A DNA stretch of 64,000 bases. Origin: Dichetophora obliterata. Taxonomy: Eukaryota > Arthropoda > Insecta > Diptera > Sciomyzidae. Location of the stretch: the NCBI GenBank assembly GCA_963920525.1, contig OY986435.1, forward strand, positions 222,940,399 through 223,004,398, in the 5' to 3' direction. This document shows positions 20,699-32,600 of the stretch, in pieces. Position 1 is the first letter of the stretch. The number at the start of each line of letters is the position of its first letter. The notes beneath the pieces are model-generated. The model was not told the DNA's origin. It worked only from the letters and a program-made list of their open reading frames with translations, and made no database searches. The translations under genes and the position numbers were made by a program.

Positions 20699-23600
20699 GT
20701 AAGTCCTTTGTTCACACTCATACAATTGTGCTCATTGACCCAATTTCTTGTTTGGTTTTTACAACGTCCTTGAGTGTAGTTTACGTAGATGCTTGCTAGC
20801 ATTGTGCAACGTTGTGTAGCACATACTACATGGTCGTTCATACATATGCCTGTATATTCGTATTCGTATATTTGTTCGAAGGAGTTTTGCTAGATTTATC
20901 CTTGACCTTTTTTGCCGATTTCTTTTAAATCAATACGTAAAAGAGTCTATAAAAAGCGTAGCTCTTGCATGTGACTTCAACAAGACCCAACGGGTTGAAA
21001 CTACTACTTCGTAATGTTGACGTCATTCTGCTCTACACACTTATACGTTTGTTACAAAGTACAGAGGTTAACAGACGCAACCAACCATAAAAATCCAGAG
21101 CATTGGTTATCGCAGGGCTGTGGTAACAAATTTCATTGTCATGCAAAACGTAACTGAACTGAAATAAAGTCTTCGCTTGTTTAGAAGAATATCTAGCCAG
21201 CGCACAGTGTGGGATTTGATCAATCTAGGAGGACAAAAGTACAAAAAAAAATATTTGCAAAAATACATTTTTTTAAAAATAAAGCAAGGACACACAGGAA
21301 GCCATGTCAAAAGTTTAAAAACGAATGCTTTATACGATATACTTAACCCATTTCCGGCGGCTCCTTAACTACCGGACCAAAATCGATGAAACTTTGTCGA
21401 GAGTCTATATATGGCCCCAAACTTTATCCGGAAAAATTTAAAATGTTTACCTCCACAGCTATGGGATGGGCGGCCTGATGTATTTTTGCACCACTAGCTG
21501 CATCAAATAGCTTCACAGGCATACCTGCCCAGTTTAAAACAGCAAATGTACTCTAAATTTATTTTACCATAAAATTTAAAAATTATAATAGTTACTATTA
21601 AAACGCAATTTTCGATATTGCGATTTGAAATATTTTTCCGGAATTTTCAAAAATTAAAAAAAAACCCCAAAAATTGTAACGCGCCGTGGGCGTAAAATCC
21701 AAGTAAACAACCGAATAGACTCAAACCAAAAATAATGTATGTTGTCAAAGGTCCATACTAACATAATCCCTATAGTGCCAGGTAATATCACTTTTGCGCT
21801 CACCTTGAGAAAATTTTAAAGTGCACCAGTAGCAGTAAATGGTTTAAAACGGATGTTGTAAAACGGTGCTTTTTGTGTTTTTTAAAATTATTTCAAATTC
21901 CAAGATGACAGTTTTTTCGAAATAAGTGTTTAACGCTAAAGGATACTTCTGTAGCAAATAATAGGAATATTAGAATATGTACAGCAAGAAAAGCGCTGCT
22001 GTAAAACGGGTTACGTCTCAGCTGTAAAACAAGCCTGCATTATCAACAAAAAATTGTTAGGCGCGATTAAAGTTTGCTAAGGAACATAAAAATTGGACTG
22101 CTGACGACTGGAAACGTGTCATCTGGTCCGATGAATCGGAAAATAGTATTGTTGGCGCCGACCTGGTGATGCCATTCAAAGACACCATGTTAAGCAAACA
22201 GTGAAGCATGGAGGAGGAAACTTTATGGTGTGGGGTTGCTTCACATGGTGGCATGTTCGACCACTCCAAAAAATCAAAAGTACAGGGTCCGCCATCTAAC
22301 TTTTTTTTTCAACTAGTGCTTATTTCGTGAATGTTAGCACTTAGCTCATGTCTGATTTGACAGATAATTAGTTTTATCCTTCCGCTGAACGAATATGGTT
22401 GTGTGTACGCTTGAACAACGCTGGGAAATATTGCGACATTACTTTGATGCAGAAGATGCCGATTTTGCCAAAAAATCATCTTTTCAGATGAAGCTCATTT
22501 TGATCTTGGCGGGTATGTAAACAAGCAAAATTATCACATTTGGGGCACAGAAAACCCGCACGCATACATTGAAAAGCCGCTGCACCCAAAACGAGGCACT
22601 GTTTGGTGCGGATTTTGGTCCAGAGGCATAATTGGGCCATTTTTCTTCGAAAATGAGCAAGGAGTGGCCGTTACAGTCAATGGCGCTCGTTATCGGGCCA
22701 TGTTGAACGATTTTTTGTTTACAAAAATTGAAGAGGAGGATATTGGCAACATTTGGTTTCAACAGGACGGCGGTACGTGCCACACAGCCGAAGCTACACT
22801 GGATGTTTTGCGCCCTGTTTTTGAAGATCGCATTATCAGCCGCAGAGCTGATGTCGTTTGGCCACCTCGGAGCTGCGATTTGACACCGTTGGACTATTAT
22901 TTGTGGGGTGCCCTCAAAGATAAGTGTTACGCCGACAAGCCAGAGACAATTGACGCTTTAAAGGACAATATTCGTGAAGCCATTGGTGAAATACAGCTGC
23001 ACACAATCGATAATGTGCTTAAAAATTGGACCGATCGTGTAGGCTACTGCATGGCCAGCCGAGGCAGCCATTTGAATGAAATTATTTTTCATTATTAACC
23101 GGAAGAATTGTACTTTCAAATAAAAAAAGAAATTTGAGAAAATAATAAGTACTTTTATAGAATTTTCAAAAAAAAAAAGTTATTTGGCGGACCCTTTATA
23201 AAGAGAAAATAGGATAACCTGAATATTTATCAGAAAGACCCATCTTCACAATTTTTTTGAGATGAGTTTCTATCCTGAAGAAGAAATAATATTTAAACAA
23301 GATGGCAACTCAAAATACACGTCGAAAATTGTAAGAGAATGGCTGACAGAAAAGAATTTTAAATTGATGCAGTGGCCCGTGCAAAGCCCTGACCTCAATC
23401 GGATTGAACATTTTTGGTCAACCGTAAAAAGACAGTTGGAACAGTTCCAAACAGCTCCAACAAACCTTAAAGATCTGTGGCAACGTGGGCTGAGGGAGTG
23501 GCCAAAAATTCCAAACGAAGTAATACAAAAATTGGTTGAAAGTATGCCAAATCGTATAAAAATGGTAATAAAGAACAAGGGGTTATGGACCAAATATTGA

Positions 23601-26600
23601 AAATATACTCTAGTGTTACCGTTTTAAAAAAGTGCAAAATTGGGACAAACGAGTTGTTTCTGTTTTATTTTTTTTTCTCTTTGAATTAATTCTTTTCGTT
23701 TTGTTTTGCATTGTGTTAAGAATTAAACAGCAAATAAATGAAAAAAATTGTTTGATTTGCTTAGTTATTGCTATTTTTTTGCGCTTTAGAATGCAAGAAA
23801 TTCAAACATGTACTAATTTTTGCTCCCCACTGTATATGATTCAATGAAACACTCTGTAACTAAGAGGGAGTTTTAGATAGACCTCAACTCCAGAACAATT
23901 TTTTTTTAGGAATAAATTTTTAGGATATGATTTATATCACAAAAATTTAGAATTTTGTCCTGCTAGATTGATCAAATCGGACACTGTGCAGCGTTTTGTA
24001 TAGCGACAGAAGAGAAAGAATATCTTTCTAAAGAACACAATTTTAACCAGAGAGTTTGCTTTCTTATCTTTTGTTGCTCTCCAGTGGGGCTGAGTAAAAA
24101 GTCTCTCGTGGCGAAATTTTTTGGTAGAGCAGAATACGAATCTTTCTTAGGGAGTGTTTATAGTGCCGACTTACGACCGAACTGAGCCGAGCTGAAACTT
24201 AAAACACATTGGGGCAAAAGAGATGCATGACTTTAGTTTCAGTTCGGCTCGGCGCAGCAGCAAGTCGCCACTATAAATGAGCCCTTAGGAGCAGAAAAAG
24301 CTTTTTTTGTAGCGAGAAGGAGGCGAAGTACTACTCAAATATACATAAGTTGTTACTAGTTAACGTTTTGAAATTTTCACTTCAGTTGGCCAAGCACACA
24401 GGCCGAGCACGGTAAAGCAGGTGGCTTAGAATCAAAGCTAATGTATTCCACTTTCCGCTTCTTGAAGCTATTCCAAAAAAATATTTCATGGTGAATATAC
24501 ATATTTACTTCAAAATGCATTTAAACCATAATTGACAACGTGAGATGATAAATTTTTCAAAAATTTTTCAAAAGCCCGCAGCTACTGTAAAGCTTTTGCT
24601 CCCAACAGTGTTAGAAAGCCAAAAGCATGCTTTTTCCAAAAAAAGTTCTAAAATTGACATTTAAAGCCTTTTTGTTTATTTTTTCGCGCCAGTTCATGCA
24701 GAATTTCAAAGAAAAGTTAAAATGCCACTCAAGTGAGTTATTTTGTTTTATAAACATCAAGAAAAAAGCAAATATAATTCAAAAAGTGCATTAGGATAAA
24801 GTTAATTCAATTTCTCATTTTTCAATTTTTTTTTTATTTCTCTTAGTACTGACCCCACATACGTTTATGATCATACGCTTCGCAACACCCAAATCCTTTG
24901 ATATTTTTTTTTAAACTTCAGAGCTATTCGTTTAATATTAATAAAAATTTATGCTGAAAATTTCAAAAACTAAACTTAACTGGTTCTGGTGGAGAGCATT
25001 AATGGGTTGATTGCTTTTCATGGATTTTAATACATTTGAAATATTGAAAGAGATATTATATTATTTAGTTATTAAAGAACTTTGTAATAGAGTTGTTTTA
25101 AAGGTGAAGACCTTGAAAACATTAGTTTTGCTAAATTATTTACAACATTTAATGAAAAAGGAAGTGGCATTTGTAATTTCTAAATACATTTAAGCGCTTC
25201 TATGTATAATGAAAAACAATTTTTTTTTTATAAGAAAGACTTTTTATTCTTCGACATAATCTCTAGCTACAACAATGCACTTCTTGTAATGGTCCTCTTA
25301 GATTTTAATGCCTTTCTTTTGGTGATTCGCGTCACAAAGAGTCAATTGATTCCAACTCGACCTTCTCGTTTGAGTAAAATCTCTTGCTAGCGAGTCATGT
25401 TTTTAATCTGGGAAACAGGAAATAGTTGCTGGGAACTTGGTATGGAGAATACTGTCGGTGGGTTAACCAAATCGTACTGCATTAAAAAAATTTATTTGTC
25501 ATATCACGAGCCGAATGATTCGACTTGACTTCGCTGTTCAATCTATCCAGTAATCTAGGTAGTTGATGTTTATATTATACCAAGTGAATCCCATAAAATT
25601 CTGACTAAAACTTTACCGGCCAATTATTATGTTCTTGGGCGTGTGTTGGACGGCTTTCACCACACTCTAAAAACTGATTGAAAAATCTCTACAATAAATG
25701 TTGTGGAATTTCACGGCATTTATTGGCGATTTTGTAAAAAAACCACGCTATGCAGTGAGTTTTTTCAATTTTGTCTGAAAATCAGCGTCTTTTTCCAAAA
25801 TATGTATATTTACTCTACAATTCACGCTATTTGAGCGTATTTTCGCTCAGAGAGGTTTAAAATATGTATATTTTCCCTACTTTTCACACTATTTCAGCGT
25901 GTTCTCGCTCAGATACTAAATAAACACCTTTGCTTTAACGTCATATGATTGAATAAACTCTTTGTTTATTCGAGCAAGTGTCAAATTATATACAACTTAA
26001 ACAGTAGATTGGTCACAGTCAAGGCTCATTAATAAGGTTGTGGGACTTGAGAGCGAGCTCGGTCGAACTGTCAGAATGGATGAAAAGAAATGAAGAAAAT
26101 GAATGCTTATAACAAAGAAAAACACAGTGACAGTTCGAGCAAAGGCGGAAAAAAGAGTACATTTCTCTCAAGTGCCACAACCTTATAAATGAGAGCCTTG
26201 GACAGCTTAATTACTCAAGCCTACTGAAGTAGGAAAGAGTAGCGCCTTCTGCTGAGTTATTGATTCTATACAGAGTTGTTGTTGTTGCCATGTTCAAAAC
26301 TTACTTGAGAGACTTCACGCATATGGTGTAAGAAATAGAGGTGTTAGTGAGTTTGACACTTCTCTCTCAAAATGATAAAATTATGTTTCCCCGCTTTTGT
26401 CAAAAATAGCTGATGGTGAATTGCAATTAACAAATTTTGTTAAATTCGTGTCTTTCTGCAAGTTTATGAGATTTTTACTGAGATTAAAGTGAGAACGAAG
26501 TGATATGGAAAACAATCAAAAATATATGAGACGCTGTGCGTTATGCAAAAAAAAAAAACGATGGCCAAAGCTTCATGTCGGCGGCACCTTCTAGCACACG

Positions 26601-29600
26601 TTTCTGATAAAATTGGCAAAACATTCAATGACAAACTTGGCAAATCGGCGAAAACAACTGCAATAACTTTTTGTCAACACAACACGGCACAATAAAATTG
26701 CATTAAATATTTATTTACACTTAATTCGCACAATAATTAACTCACATAAATAACACAATTTGACAACTATCAACTATCAGTTCCGTTCTTTCGCTCACAA
26801 TTTTTTGACAGAAGCAATGAAATTCATGTTGTTGTCAAAAACTCACTAACACCTATATTTCTTAGACCATGTATTTGTTTGTTGAATTTTTGTTAGAGTG
26901 CAGGTAATAACCACTCCGTCGACTGTGTATAGAACCTTGGTATGTAATTATGGATTTATGTTTAAGCTATCATCAGAAATCGCATGAAATTGTTACGGTG
27001 AAACAGTTCTTTAAAAGTTGCTTTAAAAGGCCAACACGTTTGCTTTTTTGGCCAATTGTGAAGATATGTGGTACCCAACACGCATTTCTTTGAGATGCCT
27101 TTGATGTTAGCTGTCTCATCCAAGTTCACATTGCGATCATTCAACACAATTTCACTAGTTTTCAAATATTTTTTGGAGTAACTGCCTTATTTGGCTTTCC
27201 TGAACGTGATGCATCATTTGTGGTTTAAAGATAGCGACGAAACTTAGCAAAACAATATTTTTACGTTAGAATTCGATGAAGCAGAAGTGCCATAGCATTT
27301 ATTAAGTCTGATCAACAGTATTTTTTCCTAGCAGGTAACAATTTTCCATCAAAACACGATATTTACTTTTTACCATGGTAACAACAAAAACACAGTGGTA
27401 GCGTCACTACGGGGGCAATAGCGTGCACAGAGAAAAATAGAGAAACATATTGCATAGAGAAAAATAGTGCCACATAATTTCAATAAGGTTTCTTCTTAAA
27501 ATGTATTTAGAACAAGAGGTATGGAAGACGCAGAAAGAGAGGTATTTTTCAAAAAGAAAACTTCTTAAATTTTCTCAGAAATTTTCTTAAATTTATTTAA
27601 AAAGATTTCTTCTTAATTTCTTATAAAATTAATTTTACCGTGACTTTTTCGTATTTTTTAGGAATTACTTCTTGATAAAATTTAAGAAGGTGCCACATAA
27701 AACCTATAAGATTTCTTCTTAAAATATATTTAGAACAAGAGGTATGAAAGTAGCAATCAGTGATGTGCGGCGTAGACAACTTGATGTCAACAAAACTATT
27801 GTCGACGGTGTCGAAAATGTCGTGTAGACAACTGCTTTTAACGACGTGCAGATATTTAATGTAAGAGGCTGCATGGTTATTGTGATATTTAATTAAATTG
27901 AGTCCAAGTTCGGAGTATTCCTTATTTTTACGCCTTACGGGCATGGTTTTTGTTTGTGTAATTGTAAAATTTGTGAGTTTGTGTTAATTAAACAACTTTT
28001 CAAAACAATTTAAGAATCAGCATAATCTAAATAGAACTTGCATTTTCGCAGTGTTGCATTTTGTTGACATTGTTTACACAATTCGCGACATTGTCTACAT
28101 TTTCGGCACTTTCTACATTATCGACACCAAAATGTCGGTAATTAAAGACGACGCGTCGAGGAACATCACTGGACGCAATAAGAGAGTTATTTTTAAGATG
28201 AAAACTTCTTAAATTTTCATAAAAAAATCTTCTTAAATTTATTTAAAACGATTTCATATTAATTTCTTATAAAATAAGTAGTAGCTGCATGAGATTTCTT
28301 CTTAAACAAAATTGAGAAGAAAACCTATTACATCTATTAGATTTCCTTTTTAAATTTATATAAGAAGACATAGCCAATAGCTTTAAGAAGAAAATCTTTG
28401 TGGGTAAAAAACATAGAGAAAACTTTTTAAATTTTTTCTACGTTATTAGGTTTTTATATGGCGATTTTTCTATGTGTGAAAACGCGTTGATAAAAAAATA
28501 TCATGCAATTTTGACAGTAATGTAGTAAGGGGTATATAGTCTATGGAAAGCATATGAACTTTTAGTTTATGGCGTCATCTCTGTGTCAAGCCAAACACTT
28601 TCCAGCCCAAGTACTTAAGTAGTATTCATGTATTTTATAATTCATCCTTGATCATCGTTTCTTGTGCAATATACAATATATCAAAACACTCAATAAAGAA
28701 CTTTGGATTAGAGTTGTTTTGTATGTGAAACAAGAAATTGCTCAGGAAAACAAAACACTTTCCTTTTTTCGCCAAGAAGTAACGATAGCAAATAGCTTTG
28801 TTTTCGTCCAAAAGACAACTCGCCTATATACTATTCCAGAAGTGTCACTTTCGCTCGGCGAAAGGCAAAAAGTTTACTGTCGAAATCTTGGCTGTGTTAT
28901 GAAATATTAACTTTAATTTCTTTAGGATGCTGTGCTAAGCTTTTACTAATATTTTGGTATATTTTTTAGTTCTATAGCTTGCTGGAACAAACGCCCATTG
29001 CTAACGCTACCCTAGCATTGCGATCCTGCACACTGTTTGTGCCAACTAATGAAGCATTCCAAAGACATCATGGCCAAACATATGTTCTATATCACATGGG
29101 TATGTCAGCAGATAGTTTTGGTTTAAAATTCAACTTCATTGATCATTAAATGACAAACAATCTATTTTTGCAGCAACCGTCGCACTGGCGCAAGATCAGC
29201 TGAGCAAGGTCATACCTTCGGACATGGATGGCAACCCACCGTTGTATATAACTAAAAACCGCAATGGTGACATTTTCGTAAATAATGCGAAAATCATACC
29301 ATCGCTGTCTATACAAATGACCAACAGTTTAGGAAGCCGACAGGTTAGTTCCATTTTTATCGAATGTTGAATTGTAATTGCTAAAAGTGTACTATTTTCG
29401 ATCCATCCATCCATCCATCAGGTTATGCATGTTATTGACGAAGTCCTGAATCCGCTTACACCACTGCCCACATCCAAGACCGAAATAACCAACCCAGATG
29501 CTTTCCAATTTCTACAGCAGGCGGATTTGCTTAATATCGGCGACTTCCGACTCAGGTAAACCTTGCGATTAAGTTCAGAGAACGAAAATAAACTTTAGTA

Positions 29601-32600
29601 TGAATGAGTACTGTAGCGTAGATTTGAGAGCACAGAATATTTGCGTTGTATAGCGTAGAACAAAGGTTATCAACCTTTTTATTTTTTCTTAAAACGGTTG
29701 ATGGAGTCATTCATCCACGGTTCTAGTCTGCATGTCTTGCGTTAGATTTGCTGGATTCGCACTGCGAAAATACATACATACATACACTGTTAAAAGTTAT
29801 AGCTTAAACTTTTTTTCGACCTGTGCGAAGACGGAGTAATCAGCTAGTATTGTGTATGAATAAAATATATAATTCAAAGCAAATAACTTTAGTATAGTAC
29901 ATTGGTGGGCAAATGCGGCTCTTTTCTATTTTAATATTAAAAAATGTATGAAAGAAAAAGGACATAATAAAAAAGAACATACAGTAAAGAAAAATAAATT
30001 TCAAATTAAAAATTTTTCATTTTTTTCAATGAATTCCATGCTGTTCTAACGTTGATTGATCAACGATTTGAAGAAAAATTTGTTTAAGTGAACCCTATTT
30101 TTCTTTACTGAATGTTCTTTTTAATTATGTACTTTTTCTCCATGATACTATTACGAGGTAAGCTCAGATTGCAGAGAAGTCAGACAAAAGTTAGGCAAGA
30201 CGTCAAAGTAACCTGTTCAAATTGTAGTTTTTCTAGTTGTTGTTGTAGCGAACGGCTTTAACCAATACAGAACCAAGTTTTCAAATATTGGCCAAAGATA
30301 AGTTTAATTCTAATTTTTGTTTTGTAAAAAACGTGAAATTAATTATTCCTGTTTTTGTTATAAGTGTGTTACAAAAGATGGATGCATATCGCTCCCTAAC
30401 TACAAAAGAACCGAGACTCAAGATTTTTAAATTTTTAGGAGAAGCAAAAACAATTTTGTGTTTCAAAAGGACTCCACGCAATACAAAGAAACAATACATT
30501 TTTTTTTTATCAAAGAGAAAGAATATGGGTACAAAATTTTGGCAGTCGATGGAGATAACCACTACGAATAGTTTTACAAGAAGAAGTCAAGATTTGAAAA
30601 TTTTAATTTGTGTCTCCCTTGTAGTTAAAATCCGATATGTTATGTATATCATTTATATTCAGCATATATACTCAGCAAAAAAAATGAAGGCAGCAGACAT
30701 TTTTTTGGTTTTTTTGGTTTGGACTTTCGAAAAATTATCTTATTGGGATTTAAAAAACATTTTAAAGCTTTAAGTTCCTTATTTGATGACCGTAATTTCG
30801 AAATTTTTTCGAAATTTCTGATTATTTGATGAAAAATTTTAAGAAAAATAAAAAAATGTTTTTCTTCAATCATTATTAATACGGTGCTACAGTGAAAATG
30901 TACTTTTGAAGTAGGGTTACCAGAAGTCGAGGACAAAATAAGAGAACTTTTAACAAAAAAAAAAAAAAAAAAAAGAGGACAAAAAGAGACTTTTTTAAAA
31001 CTCAATAAAATTTATTGCAAAGTAAGAACATCAAATACGCATTTTTTTAAAAAAATTATTTTTTCAGTTTTTTAGTTTTAAAAACATTTGTTTTAAAATA
31101 AATACATAAATATAAATGTATGTAAAAAACATTTTACACTTATTATTTCAAAAAGTTAAACAAACTTGAGGTTCAAGTAAATGAGACCAAATAAATAATC
31201 ATATTAAAATTTTTTTTATGAAGTCTTTTCAACTGAAGTAACAAACGAGATCAAATTGTGATTTACTTATCAAGCTTTCTCAGAATTATACTTAAAGCTT
31301 TCTTGAGCTTGATTTAATAACCGTTTATGTTTTTATCATGCTTCGAAAAACTCCAAACACGATACGATTTTGAAAATATAATTTTTTGTTAAAAAAGCTC
31401 GAAGCCAATTTTTGGTTGGCAAATTAAATTAATATATTACTAAGCGTCATTTATGCAATCTGTTTTCCATAAGTTAATAAATTCGACACGGTTAAGTATT
31501 TTATTTAAATTTATCCATTCAAAAACTGAAAAATTTTTAAATTCTTTGGACCATGCTTTCAAATAATCATAAGATATTTTGTGCAGTTAAATGTTTTATT
31601 AAAATGTAAAAAATTCTCGTTTTTGACTGTTCCAAAATTAATTGCGCAATACTGTAAAAATATTTTTGAACAAAACCTTCTTTTTTCTTTTATTTAAACT
31701 TAAAACTAAACCTTAAAAACAAATTTAGGGTTAACCGATGTCTATAAAAGGGTGTAAAAATAGCTAGGACGAAATCGTCATAGTGGACATATAACGTATG
31801 CAAAAATTTAGTGGTCACAGCTAGGGTTAAGTTACGTTTGTTCAGGGATGGCGTTCAGCATTGCCATATAGCTATTACCTTACAAATCAGTGTTGATACT
31901 TTTCATGTAAATTTCTTTGTGTGCATTTTGAATAAATTTTGTATTGATATATATATATATATATATATTGACTCCAACAAAAAAAGAGGACTTTTAATTT
32001 TATAAAAGATAAAAAAGATCTCGAGAAAAAAGAGAACATGCTCTTTTTAAAAGAGATATGAAGGCGACGGTATTTTGAAGTGATATAGCACAAGTTGTAG
32101 ATCTGGTCGAGTGAAACATTACACCATACTTGAAAATGTTAATACATCCACAAAATATAATTTTACCGTTAAAAAACCGATTTTAAGGCACTTGACGCAT
32201 TAAAAATATCATTAACTCAGCAATTTTTTTACTAATTTTCGATTTTAAAACGTTTTTTGAAAGATACAAAATAAAGGTTTCAAAATATGTACGTGTCTTA
32301 AGAACTATTAAAAGACCTTTTTGAGTTATAATCGGCCAAACCCAACATTTTACCTTTTTTTTCAATTTTTTCAACTTTGAGGATTATTTACTGCCAAAGT
32401 TTTGTCAAAAGCTACTAAAAACTTAATAATTTTATAAAAGTAAATTGTATTAAGAATAAAATGAATGTTCATTTATGAAAATCGGAAGAAAATACAATTA
32501 TTACAGTTTTTTAAAAATAAGAAATTACGTCTTCATTGTTCAATGGGTCATGGGAGCGTTCATGTATCACTTTGACGGTTCCATTAAACATATTTTTATG

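Larger units (their letters stand above)
21203..23988. mobile_element. Transib-like DNA transposon with RSS-like ends (non-autonomous)
   Basis: Both ends start with CACAGTG (21203-21209; complement at 23982-23988) and are inverted over about 36 bp with three mismatches. They are flanked by the 5-bp direct repeat CAGCG (21198-21202 and 23989-23993). Transib elements make 5-bp GC-rich duplications. After the heptamer come exactly 23 bp and then ACAAAAGTA (left) or ACAAAATTC (right), the layout of a 23-RSS (heptamer-23-nonamer). I find no Transib transposase inside: the interior holds about 0.8 kb of unknown AT-rich DNA (21242-22048), a Tc1-like insertion and a nested DD41D element. It lies in Fas1 intron 1. 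Confidence 0.75.

Noticed and set aside
23981..23993. hAT assignment for the 21203-23988 element
   Set aside because: The duplication is 5 bp (CAGCG), not 8, and the CACAGTG ends do not fit YARNG; Transib fits better.
30288..30773. 161-codon open frame as a host gene
   Set aside because: Low-complexity, Lys/Phe/Ile-rich, no motif, no splice or start context; overlaps an equally random frame on the other strand.
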